NCBI GenBank assembly: GCA_965228415.1
Contig: OZ245814.1
Span: 7,936,001-8,000,000 of the forward strand
Length of the DNA: 64,000 nt
Source: Agaribacillus sp965228415
GTDB lineage: Bacteria; Bacteroidota; Bacteroidia; Cytophagales; Cyclobacteriaceae
Direction of reading: 5' to 3'
Within the stretch, counting starts at the first letter, position 1. Each line of letters begins with the position of its first letter. Made by a program: the position numbers and the translations under genes. Positions 17,081 to 28,124 of the stretch are shown here, piece by piece. The notes under the pieces were generated by a model. That model ran no database searches. It was not told the origin of the DNA and worked only from the letters and a program-made list of their open reading frames with translations.

Positions 17081-19303
17081 ATGATTCGAATAGGCATTAT
17101 CATACTTTCAGTCCTTACAATAGCCGGATGCGGAAAGAAGGAATACCGGGATGAAATCTATGACCGGCCTGAAATAGTCCGGGACCCGCCCATAGATTTT
17201 CTTTCACCGGAAGAAAGTATGAAGACTTTTTACCTCCCAAAGGGCTACCGGGTAGAACTCGTGGCGAGTGAACCAATGATCCACGAGCCTGTGGCAATTG
17301 CCTGGGATGGAAACGGACGGATGTATGTAGCGGAGATGAACACCTACATGCAAAATGTAGATGGCGATGGTACGGATGAATCCATCAGTAAGGTCAGAAG
17401 ATTGGAGGATGTAGATGGCGATGGAAAGATGGACAAAAGTACCGTATTTATTGACAGCCTTGTCCTGCCCAGAATGATATTACCCCTCGATGACCGGGTG
17501 ATCATTAATGAAACTTATACATACGACCTTTGGAGCTACAGGGACACCGATGGCGATGGTGTGGCTGATGAAAAAGTAAACATTTTTTCAAATCCCAATC
17601 GCCGGGGCGGCAATCTGGAGCACCAGCAAAGTGGCCTGATTTGGAATTTAGATAATTGGCTTTACGTGACAACACTCCCATTGCGATTCCGGTTTACAGA
17701 TGGTGTAATTGAGGTGGATACACTCGATAATACCCCTGGGGGACAGTGGGGCTTAACGCAGGACGATACCGGAACGATGTTTTTCTCCACCGCCGGCGGG
17801 GAAAACCCCGCCTTCGGATTTCAACAGCCTGCTGTATACGGCCATGTAAACCTGGAAGGTCGCCTGGCAGATGGATTTATAGAACCGTGGCCGGTAGTTG
17901 GCACGCCCGACGTCCAGGGAGGGGCGGAGAGAAGGTTGAGAAAGGAGGGAACCCTTAATCATTTTACAGGTGTCGCCGGACAGGAAATTTTCCGGGGACA
18001 TCGATTACCACCGACCGCTTATGGCGATCTTTTTATTCCCGAACCGGTAGGTAGATTGGTGCGAAGGGCCAAAGTGATGAATGAAAATGGCAAAAAGGTA
18101 TTGTACAACGCCTATGATAAAAGGGAATTTTTAGCCTCTACTGATTTGAATTTCAGACCGGTACAGGCAAAGACAGGACCTGATGGATGTCTTTATATTG
18201 TCGATATGTACCGGGGTATCATTCAGGAAAGTGCCTGGACAAGGGAGGGAAGCCTGATAAGGCCCGTGATTGTCCGTAAAGGACTGGACAAAAATATTGG
18301 TAAAGGAAGAATTTATCGGATCGTACATGATGAAATCGCACCGGATGAGACACCTCAATTGCTGGACAAGACCTCCGGTGAGTTGCTGGATTACCTGGGA
18401 CATCCGAATGGATGGTATAGAAATACCGCCCAAAAGTTGATGATCCTGAAAAAAGATCAGTCCGTTGTGCCGGCACTAAAAGAAATAGCTTTGGATAACG
18501 AGCCGTTTTGGTCGCAATTTTTTGGAGATAAAGATTATGCATTGCAACGGGTGCACGCACTTTGGACCCTGGAAGGCCTGGGTGTGATAGACAAAGCCCT
18601 ATTGATTAAAAAGTATGACGACCCCGATGCCAGGGTGCGAATGGCGGCCATCAGGTTAAGCGAGGAGTTTTTGAAGAAAGGAGATCCGGAGATATTACCC
18701 TTATTGGGCAGGTTTCTGTCAGATGGAGACATTAACGTTGTCAATCAACTGGCATTGACTTTACGGTATAGTCCCAGCGCTGAAGCCACAGAACTGCTGA
18801 ATACACTGTTGAAACAATTTGAAAATCATGAAGTCATAGCGACTTCCGTTCGTGAAAGTTTGAAAAAGGATGATTCCGAATTGCAATTGCTCAAGAAACA
18901 ATTAGCCGGCAGGGGGCGAGGCGATAAAAACAGGGTATTAAGAGGTTATGACATTTACAAACAGTTATGTGCCACTTGTCACGGAAAAGATTTACAGGGG
19001 GTAAAAAATGGTGAAAATTCTTTGATAGCACCACCACTGGCAGGTTCTCCCAGGGTGACCGGAGACAAAGACCCGCTGATCCGGATTCTTCTCCATGGAC
19101 TCTCCGGGCCTGTTGATGGAAAAGAATATAGCGGAGTCATGCTACCGATGGGGAATAATGACAATGCCTGGATTGCCAGTGTTTTGAGCTACGTGCGTCA
19201 TCTGAATGACACCACCCTGGTGGGCAACAGGGAGGTCAGGGATATACGTGAAAAATACAAAGACAGAGATGGTTACTGGACCATGCCGGAATTGATGGAA
19301 TAG
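17081..19303 (+). CDS. PVC-type beta-propeller/HEAT lipoprotein with C-terminal cytochrome c
   Basis: 740 residues, lipobox Cys17 (IAGC). Residues about 50-420 form a glucose/sorbosone dehydrogenase-like beta-propeller of the PVC-type membrane-bound dehydrogenase group. It carries three Asp-rich calcium-loop-like motifs (DGDGTD, DVDGDGKMD, DTDGDGVAD). Residues about 430-610 look like HEAT/armadillo helices. The C-terminus is a monoheme cytochrome c with C630-A-T-C-H634 and a later Met-containing GVMLPMG that could supply the axial ligand. It would be a periplasmic lipoprotein that oxidises a sugar or passes electrons. The DUF1080 and cupredoxin genes follow directly, suggesting a redox unit. 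The bound cofactor of the propeller cannot be determined from sequence. Confidence 0.85.
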   Translation: MIRIGIIILSVLTIAGCGKKEYRDEIYDRPEIVRDPPIDFLSPEESMKTFYLPKGYRVELVASEPMIHEPVAIAWDGNGRMYVAEMNTYMQNVDGDGTDESISKVRRLEDVDGDGKMDKSTVFIDSLVLPRMILPLDDRVIINETYTYDLWSYRDTDGDGVADEKVNIFSNPNRRGGNLEHQQSGLIWNLDNWLYVTTLPLRFRFTDGVIEVDTLDNTPGGQWGLTQDDTGTMFFSTAGGENPAFGFQQPAVYGHVNLEGRLADGFIEPWPVVGTPDVQGGAERRLRKEGTLNHFTGVAGQEIFRGHRLPPTAYGDLFIPEPVGRLVRRAKVMNENGKKVLYNAYDKREFLASTDLNFRPVQAKTGPDGCLYIVDMYRGIIQESAWTREGSLIRPVIVRKGLDKNIGKGRIYRIVHDEIAPDETPQLLDKTSGELLDYLGHPNGWYRNTAQKLMILKKDQSVVPALKEIALDNEPFWSQFFGDKDYALQRVHALWTLEGLGVIDKALLIKKYDDPDARVRMAAIRLSEEFLKKGDPEILPLLGRFLSDGDINVVNQLALTLRYSPSAEATELLNTLLKQFENHEVIATSVRESLKKDDSELQLLKKQLAGRGRGDKNRVLRGYDIYKQLCATCHGKDLQGVKNGENSLIAPPLAGSPRVTGDKDPLIRILLHGLSGPVDGKEYSGVMLPMGNNDNAWIASVLSYVRHLNDTTLVGNREVRDIREKYKDRDGYWTMPELME

Positions 19304-19352
19304 CTGGTTTGTCCTTGTAAAACCAATTAATTTTTAAACCTGAAATTTACAT

Positions 19353-21251
19353 ATGAAGCAACTTGTAAAACTTTTTTCTCTATGGTTACCATACCTTTTG
19401 ATATCATGCGCTGAAGTACCTTCGGAAACTGAGGCATTGCCGGAGGAAAAAAAACTGGAGTCCCTGCCTTTTACCAGGGTTAATTTAGATGATATGACGG
19501 ATTTTCGGCCGGTAGCTAAAAACTGGCAAATCATGGGAGATGCCTATGTTGATTTAAATAAAAAAAGAACATTTGTCGCTTCACCCGGAACAGGCATACT
19601 CCTCAACCTGCCTGAAAAAGGAATGAAAGAGAATCTATTTACGGTATTCGAACATGCAGATATAGAATTGGAACTGGATGTCATGATGCCAATTCATTCC
19701 AACTCCGGACTATACTTTCAGGGAAGGTACGAGGTACAGCTTTTGGATAGTTGGGGCGAGAAGCAGCCCAAACATGGCGATATTGGCGGTATATACCAAA
19801 GATGGGACCCCACCAAAGAAAAAGGTAACAGGGGCTATGAGGGCCACCCGCCTAAAATCAATGCCGCAAAAGCGCCGGGATTGTGGCAGCACTTTAAAAT
19901 AAAATTTCACGCGCCAAAATTCGATGCATCCGGAAAGAAAGTGAAAAACGCCTGGTTTGAGGAAGTTTGGCTCAATGGCGCACTTATACATAAAAACCAG
20001 GAAGTAACAGGCCCAACCCGTTCGGCGGCTTTTGAGGATGAACAGGCGATGGGCCCATTAATGATTCAAGGGGATCACGGACCTGTGGCATTTAAAAATA
20101 TGAAGTATAAGTTGTTCGGAGATAAGAAAGTATCCATCAGGGATATGACGATGAAGACCTATGAAAGCGCTTCGCAGACAATACCGGGTTTTGATACTTT
20201 AACCGTGGAAAGTGAAATAAGTGTTGACTCCATATCATCGACCATGGCCACCGGTCAAAACCCACAAAAGGTGTTGGTATATGATGGAAAAATGGTTATT
20301 CCCGACGCAGGCGATTATCTTTTTGAGTTTGCAGTACACAGAGGAGGAGGGATGTTATTAATTAACAACGACACCATTGTTGATTTAAATGGAGATTTCA
20401 CCATGGCCGAACCGGGGTTTGGACTCGTATCCCTGCCACAGGGAGCGGTACCTTTCACATTGATATACAACAAGCACCGGCCTTATCAAAGAGGTTTTAC
20501 CTTGTCGGTGGAAGGACCAGGTATCGCTAAACAGGCGCTTCATGCACCACAGTCCATCATATCCGGCCAGGGCAATGAACCGGAAGCTATTGTGATCAAA
20601 GCTTCAGATGAAACGGTCTTGCAAAGAAGCTTTCTAATACACCGGGGCAATAAAAGAACCCATTGTATTTCAGTCGCCACGCCGGAGGGTATTAACTATG
20701 CCGTAGATCTTGCCTTTGGATCTCTTATTCAAACCTGGAGCGGTGGCTTTTTAGACGCCACCAAGATGTGGCATGCCCGGGGTGGCCAACAGCTCGGGAC
20801 GCCTGTCGGACAGCCCGTGCTATCAGTTCATGGTTGCCCGGATTTTACCCTTTTGGAAAATGATATGACCAGTTGGCCGGACAGTATCCCGGCAAATGTA
20901 ACTTATAAACAATTAGGTTACCAACTCGACCGGCAGGGGGCACCAACATTTTCTATGTCGCTGGATGGATCTGTTATTTCCAATAAGTTCATTCCATCGG
21001 ATAGTTTAAGGCAATTGGAACGAATCATTATAACAGATGCAGACAAAGAAATCTGGCACAAATTAGGAGAAGGGGTTATCATTGATGCGCTTCCGGGTAA
21101 TATTTATGCTATAGACGATAAAAATTATTTTGTTGACTTTTCAACGAATGAAAACCTGACACCAACCATCAGGCAAGTATCGGGTAAAGAAGAATTATTA
21201 GTGAAAATACCGAAGGGAAGTCAAATTATTAATTATACGATCACCTGGTAA
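19353..21251 (+). CDS. DUF1080 (3-keto-disaccharide hydrolase-type) lipoprotein with PA14-like domain
   Basis: 632 residues, lipobox Cys19 (LISC). Residues about 40-255 are a DUF1080/LamG-like jelly roll with the family signature SGLYFQGRYEVQLLDSWGE, GGIYQRWDP and PGLWQHFKIKF. Residues about 290-390 resemble a PA14 domain (AGDYLFEFAVHRGGGMLLINNDTIVD...). The remaining 240 residues are beta-rich and unassigned. DUF1080 members have been linked to hydrolysis or elimination of 3-keto-glycosides. It sits between a heme c propeller protein and a cupredoxin propeller protein with gaps of 49 and 16 bp, so joint function with a periplasmic oxidase is plausible. Simple glycan binding is the alternative. 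Confidence 0.82.
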   Translation: MKQLVKLFSLWLPYLLISCAEVPSETEALPEEKKLESLPFTRVNLDDMTDFRPVAKNWQIMGDAYVDLNKKRTFVASPGTGILLNLPEKGMKENLFTVFEHADIELELDVMMPIHSNSGLYFQGRYEVQLLDSWGEKQPKHGDIGGIYQRWDPTKEKGNRGYEGHPPKINAAKAPGLWQHFKIKFHAPKFDASGKKVKNAWFEEVWLNGALIHKNQEVTGPTRSAAFEDEQAMGPLMIQGDHGPVAFKNMKYKLFGDKKVSIRDMTMKTYESASQTIPGFDTLTVESEISVDSISSTMATGQNPQKVLVYDGKMVIPDAGDYLFEFAVHRGGGMLLINNDTIVDLNGDFTMAEPGFGLVSLPQGAVPFTLIYNKHRPYQRGFTLSVEGPGIAKQALHAPQSIISGQGNEPEAIVIKASDETVLQRSFLIHRGNKRTHCISVATPEGINYAVDLAFGSLIQTWSGGFLDATKMWHARGGQQLGTPVGQPVLSVHGCPDFTLLENDMTSWPDSIPANVTYKQLGYQLDRQGAPTFSMSLDGSVISNKFIPSDSLRQLERIIITDADKEIWHKLGEGVIIDALPGNIYAIDDKNYFVDFSTNENLTPTIRQVSGKEELLVKIPKGSQIINYTITW

Positions 21252-21267
21252 TTTAAAGGATTGGAAC

Positions 21268-23238
21268 ATGATAATTATACACAAAATAAGCAAAAAGTAT
21301 TTACTGTTAATGTGCCTCTGGAGTGGGGGCCAGTTGACCTTTGCCCAGCGCACAGCAGACATTCAGGCAAAAGAGTCCAAATACTACAAAATTGTGGATG
21401 TGCCAATTCCGGAGGATGTTATCCTGGAAGTCGGCGGGTTAGCACTCACCGATAGTGATCAATTAGGTGTTTCCACGCGAAGAGGTGAGGTATGGCTGAT
21501 AGATAAACCCTACGGTTCAAGACCTGTATACCATAAATTTGCTCACGGCCTGCATGAGGCGCTTGGATTGGGTTATAAAGACAAAGGGTTCTACCTGGCG
21601 CAAAGAGGTGAGCTCACGCGACTGGAGGATAACAACGGAGATGGTAAGGCGGACCTGTATAAAACCATATATTCCTGGCCCTTATCCGGAAACTACCACG
21701 ATTATTCCTATGGCCCTAAATTTATGGACAATGGCGACATGCTGGTGACCCTGAACCTGGGCTGGATTGGTCATGGTGCCAGCCTTGTAAAGTGGCGGGG
21801 ATGGCTGTTGAAAATAACACCCGAAGGTAACATGACACCTGTGGCCACCGGGTTGAGGTCGCCGGCGGGTTTTGGCATTAATGAACAGGGAGATATTTTT
21901 TATACCGAAAATCAGGGGGACTGGGTTGGTTCCGGCAGGATGACCCACCTGGAGTCAGGAGATTTTGCGGGAAACCCGGCAGGACTGCGATGGACCGATG
22001 ATCCGAAGTCCCCACTAAGTTTGAAGCCAGAGGATATCGAAGAAGAATCGGGCCTTAGTTTGTATGAATATGCCAAACAAGTACCGGCGCTCAAGGCACC
22101 GGCTATATGGTTTCCCCATACTATTTTGGGGATTTCCACCTCGGATATACTAATTGATAATAATGCCGGCAAATTTGGACCATTTGAAGGGCAGATGCTG
22201 GTTGGAGATCAGGGACACAGTAAGATTATGCGCGTTTTTATGGAAAAGGTGAATGGCGTCTACCAGGGAGCGGCTTTTCCATTTCGTGAAGGCTTTTCGT
22301 CAGGTATTCTAAGAATGATCTGGGGCAGCGATGCCAGCATGTTTGTAGGGATGACAAGCCGGGGGTGGGCTTCTACCGGCAAGGAAGTATACGGACTGCA
22401 AAGACTGGTGTGGACCGGTAAAACACCCTTTGAGATAAAGACAATAAAAGCACTGAGTGACGGCTTTATGCTGGAATTTACGAAGCCGGTAAACAGGGAG
22501 ATGGCCGGGAAACCTTCGGTCTATAAGCTGGCAACTTTTACCTACCATTACCATAATACCTATGGCAGTCCGATAGTCGACCAGCAAAAGGCGATGGTGC
22601 ACAAGGCAGCAGTATCAGATGATGGCTTAAGTGTAAAGCTTACAATCCACGGCATGAGATTAGGCTTTATACATCAGTTGAAGGCTTTTGGCGTAAAATC
22701 CCGTGCCGGGGAGTCATTGTTACACGATACCGGCTATTATACGTTGAATGAAGTTCCAGGCGGGGTATTGGAATCTCCTCAGCTGGCGGGCCAATCCGCT
22801 TCCGGCAAAAATTTGAAGCAGCCCAAGAGAACAACCGAAATGCCTGTAACGTGGATGGATGGCCCGGATAAAAAACTAGTTGTTGGCACCAAACCGGGAC
22901 TAAAATTTGATGTGACCGAGCTGGAAGTAGAACGCAACAGCAGGGTAGAAATCACATTTAACAACAATGACGATATGCTGCATAACCTCGTCATTGTGCA
23001 ACCCGGTCCCGATTCGCCCGACAAAGTTGGTGAAATGGCGGTAGCGCTGGGCTTGAAAGGACCGGACCTGAATTATGTTCCGGATACAGATCTGGTACTT
23101 TTCCATACCGGGATCCTTCAGCCTGAGACAGCTGAAAAGATATATTTTCAAGTGCCGAAGCGGCGCGGGGAATATTGGATCGTCTGTACTTTCCCCGGCC
23201 ATTCTTATACGATGAGAGCTAAGTTAATTGTAAAATAA
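21268..23238 (+). CDS. beta-propeller protein with C-terminal cupredoxin (type 1 copper) domain
   Basis: 656 residues with a signal peptide ending near TFAQ (residue 27). Residues about 45-480 form a beta-propeller related to PVC-type dehydrogenases (GLGYKDKGFYLAQRGELTRLEDNNGDGKAD, TGLRSPAGFGINEQGDIFYTENQGDW). Residues about 540-656 are a plastocyanin/azurin-like domain with a full set of type 1 copper ligands: His572 in DMLHN, then Cys640, His645 and Met649 in C-TFPGHSYTM. This predicts a periplasmic blue-copper electron carrier fused to a sugar-dehydrogenase-like module. With the heme c propeller lipoprotein two genes upstream it makes a likely electron-transfer pair. No membrane anchor is visible. 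Confidence 0.87.
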   Translation: MIIIHKISKKYLLLMCLWSGGQLTFAQRTADIQAKESKYYKIVDVPIPEDVILEVGGLALTDSDQLGVSTRRGEVWLIDKPYGSRPVYHKFAHGLHEALGLGYKDKGFYLAQRGELTRLEDNNGDGKADLYKTIYSWPLSGNYHDYSYGPKFMDNGDMLVTLNLGWIGHGASLVKWRGWLLKITPEGNMTPVATGLRSPAGFGINEQGDIFYTENQGDWVGSGRMTHLESGDFAGNPAGLRWTDDPKSPLSLKPEDIEEESGLSLYEYAKQVPALKAPAIWFPHTILGISTSDILIDNNAGKFGPFEGQMLVGDQGHSKIMRVFMEKVNGVYQGAAFPFREGFSSGILRMIWGSDASMFVGMTSRGWASTGKEVYGLQRLVWTGKTPFEIKTIKALSDGFMLEFTKPVNREMAGKPSVYKLATFTYHYHNTYGSPIVDQQKAMVHKAAVSDDGLSVKLTIHGMRLGFIHQLKAFGVKSRAGESLLHDTGYYTLNEVPGGVLESPQLAGQSASGKNLKQPKRTTEMPVTWMDGPDKKLVVGTKPGLKFDVTELEVERNSRVEITFNNNDDMLHNLVIVQPGPDSPDKVGEMAVALGLKGPDLNYVPDTDLVLFHTGILQPETAEKIYFQVPKRRGEYWIVCTFPGHSYTMRAKLIVK

Positions 23239-23263
23239 CGTTTAAAAATAACCCGTTTAAACT

Positions 23264-24820
23264 ATGAGAAATATTCTTAAAGCAGTGATAGGCCCCCTGT
23301 TTTTATTGTTGCTGATCACTGCCATCGCGTCGAAGGCCGATATCAAATTGCCGGCGATCTTCAGTGATCATATGGTTCTGCAACAAAATACCCAGGTAAA
23401 GCTTTGGGGCACTGCAGATGCCGGCGAAAATATTATAATTGTTGCCAGTTGGGGCAAAGAAAAGTCCGTAACAGCCGATAGCAAAGGAAACTGGCAGACG
23501 GAAATACAGACACCTGCCGGCAGTCACGTTCCACAACAAATAATCTTTAAAGGAAAAAACAATGTATTCCTTGGAAATGTATTGATCGGCGAGGTATGGC
23601 TTTGCTCGGGGCAGTCCAACATGGCCTGGTCCATAAAACGATCGCATAACTCTTACGAGGAGACCAAGAATGCCTCATATCCATCTATTCGTTTTTTTCA
23701 TATTCCCAGGAAACTCGCCTGGAAACCCCAAAACGACGTGAATGCCCACTGGCAGCTGTGTAGCCCCGAAAGCATTTCAGACCAAAGCGCCCTGGCATAC
23801 TTTTTTGGCAGGGAATTACGACAGGAATTGGATGTGCCTATAGGCCTGATCGTATCAGCCTGGGGAGGATCCGGCGCCCAGGCCTGGATCGATAAAGAAA
23901 CTGCCGGCAAAGAAGAACATAAGGACATTGTCGATTGGTATAATGCCAATGAGCAAAAATTACAGGAATACCGTTATGACTTTGTGAAGGCTTCGGCCGA
24001 ATGGCGATCGAAGCAACCGGAAGGATCACCCGTAGACTGGAGCACGCGCCCGAAACGCAACCTGCCCGGTGATCAGCATATACCGTTTGCCCTCTATAAT
24101 GGCATGATTCACCCGATAAAAACCTATTCCATGAAAGGCGCCATTTGGTACCAGGGGGAATCAAATGTGGCAAGGGCCCACCAATACCGCACCTTATTTC
24201 CGGCCATGATAAAAAGCTGGCGCAATGCCTGGAACCAGGGGAACTTTCCTTTCTACTATGTACAAATCGCTCCTTTTCACTATAGCGACTACGATGGAGT
24301 AACGTCGGCTGAATTGAGAGATGCACAGCTCAAGACCCTGGATGTTGCAGAAAATACCGGCATGGTGGTGATTACCGATATAGGGGATGTTAACGACATT
24401 CATCCCACCAAAAAACAGGAAGTAGGCAGAAGACTGGCGCTCTTGGCGCTTCATAATGATTACAAAAAAATCGAAGGGGCGTACAGCAGCCCTTTTTACA
24501 AATCTCATCGGATTGAAGGCAATAAGATTATCGTAAGCCTGGACCATGCGAAAGCACTAAAGGTGAGAGGCAAAGAACTTATTGGTTTTACAATCGCCGG
24601 GAAAAACAAGGTGTTTGTCAAAGCCCAGGCAAAAATTGTCAATGGAAACCAGTTGGAAATTTCTTCCAGGCAGGTCAGGAGGCCTGCGGCCGCGAGATTT
24701 GGTTGGTCTAATGCCCTGGTGACCAATCTTTTCAATGAGATTAACCTACCGGTTTCCCCATTTAAAACCGATAATTGGAAAGATACCACAGAAGGAAAAA
24801 TTCACCTGGATTTCCCATAA
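23264..24820 (+). CDS. SASA-family carbohydrate acetylesterase (sialate O-acetylesterase-like)
   Basis: 518 residues with signal peptide ending near ASKA (residue 25). The family signature is clear: LPAIFSDHMVLQQ near the N-terminus, the nucleophile motif SGQS118NM, and the catalytic acid/base pair D378-I-H380 in NDIHPTKKQEVGRRLAL. IWYQGESN lies between. Such enzymes remove O-acetyl esters from sugars. Acetylation is common on algal fucoidans, so the likely job is to uncover the glycan for sulfatases and fucosidases. It is separated by 25 bp from the upstream gene and 23 bp from the next. Confidence 0.92.
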   Translation: MRNILKAVIGPLFLLLLITAIASKADIKLPAIFSDHMVLQQNTQVKLWGTADAGENIIIVASWGKEKSVTADSKGNWQTEIQTPAGSHVPQQIIFKGKNNVFLGNVLIGEVWLCSGQSNMAWSIKRSHNSYEETKNASYPSIRFFHIPRKLAWKPQNDVNAHWQLCSPESISDQSALAYFFGRELRQELDVPIGLIVSAWGGSGAQAWIDKETAGKEEHKDIVDWYNANEQKLQEYRYDFVKASAEWRSKQPEGSPVDWSTRPKRNLPGDQHIPFALYNGMIHPIKTYSMKGAIWYQGESNVARAHQYRTLFPAMIKSWRNAWNQGNFPFYYVQIAPFHYSDYDGVTSAELRDAQLKTLDVAENTGMVVITDIGDVNDIHPTKKQEVGRRLALLALHNDYKKIEGAYSSPFYKSHRIEGNKIIVSLDHAKALKVRGKELIGFTIAGKNKVFVKAQAKIVNGNQLEISSRQVRRPAAARFGWSNALVTNLFNEINLPVSPFKTDNWKDTTEGKIHLDFP

Positions 24821-24843
24821 ATAAAGATTATAACCCACTTAGA

Positions 24844-25776
24844 ATGAACTATATAACTAAAAAATATTTTGCACTCCTCGTTTTCGCAGCGGTGATCGCA
24901 GGTCTTAAAGCAGAAGCTCAGCCCTATGAAGTATTGATAGTCACCGGTCAAAACAACCATCACTGGCCGACAAGTTCGAAAATTATCAAAACTATTTTTG
25001 ATAATAGTGAGCTATTCAACGCCACTGTTGTGATAACACCTCCCAAAGATGAGGATATGTCGGTGTTCAGCCCGGAATTCGGGAAATACGATCTGGTCTG
25101 CCTGGACTACAATGGTGACTCCTGGTCTGAGGCCACCAAAAAGAACTTTGTGGATTTTGTCAAAAAAGGTGGTGGGCTGGTGCTGTTTCACGCATCTGAT
25201 AACGCTTTTCCCAAGTGGAAGGAATACAACCGGATGATCGGATTAGGAGGATGGGGCGGACGCACCGAAAAAGACGGCCCATATGTCTACTGGAAGGATG
25301 GAAAGTTTGTTAAGGATAAAACGCCGGGCAGGGGAGGATCACATGGAAAACAAGATGAGTTTGTAGTGATAACCCGAAACTTTGAACACCCCATTATGAA
25401 GGGATTGCCAAAGGAATGGAGACATACCAAAGACGAACTGTACAACAGACTAAGAGGCCCGGCCAAAGGCATGGAAATACTGGCCACAGCGGCTCAGGAT
25501 ACTACCAGGGGTGGTACGGGGCGCCAGGAGCCGGTGCTTTTTACCATAAAATATGGAAAAGGCCGGGTTTTTCACTCGGTGATGGGGCATGTTGGAAAAA
25601 ATCATAGTAATACTATTAAATGTGCCGGATTTATTACTACCCTCCTGAGAGGTGCAGAGTGGGTAGTCACCGGTGAGGTGACGCAGGAAGTAAGTGGTGA
25701 TTTTCCCAGTGCTTCAAAAATAAGCATTCGGGAAGATCTTAAAATACCGACGGCAGACGCGAAAAACAGCCCCTGA
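24844..25776 (+). CDS. ThuA-like domain protein, exported
   Basis: 310 residues from the ATG at 24844. An in-frame ATG at 24775 would overlap the esterase and precede the signal with 23 polar residues. Signal peptide ends near AEAQ. The ThuA-like domain (a glutamine-amidotransferase-like fold) shows VLIVTGQNNHHWP, the KYDLVCLDYNGD strand, GGGLVLFHASDNAFPKWKEYNRMIGLGGWGGR, and GRVFHSVMGHVGKNH. ThuA proteins are tied to processing of 3-keto sugars in trehalose and sucrose catabolism, but secreted family members are poorly characterised. It is 6 bp upstream of the first GH95 gene and four genes downstream of the cytochrome c gene, which supports a link to sugar oxidation. Confidence 0.85.
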   Translation: MNYITKKYFALLVFAAVIAGLKAEAQPYEVLIVTGQNNHHWPTSSKIIKTIFDNSELFNATVVITPPKDEDMSVFSPEFGKYDLVCLDYNGDSWSEATKKNFVDFVKKGGGLVLFHASDNAFPKWKEYNRMIGLGGWGGRTEKDGPYVYWKDGKFVKDKTPGRGGSHGKQDEFVVITRNFEHPIMKGLPKEWRHTKDELYNRLRGPAKGMEILATAAQDTTRGGTGRQEPVLFTIKYGKGRVFHSVMGHVGKNHSNTIKCAGFITTLLRGAEWVVTGEVTQEVSGDFPSASKISIREDLKIPTADAKNSP

Positions 25777-25782
25777 TAAAGT

Positions 25783-28116
<2,334 letters not shown>

Positions 28117-28124
28117 CTAATTAA

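Noticed and set aside
23838..24326. 162-codon minus-strand open frame within the acetylesterase gene
   Set aside because: It overlaps a well-supported SASA gene completely and shows no protein-like features.
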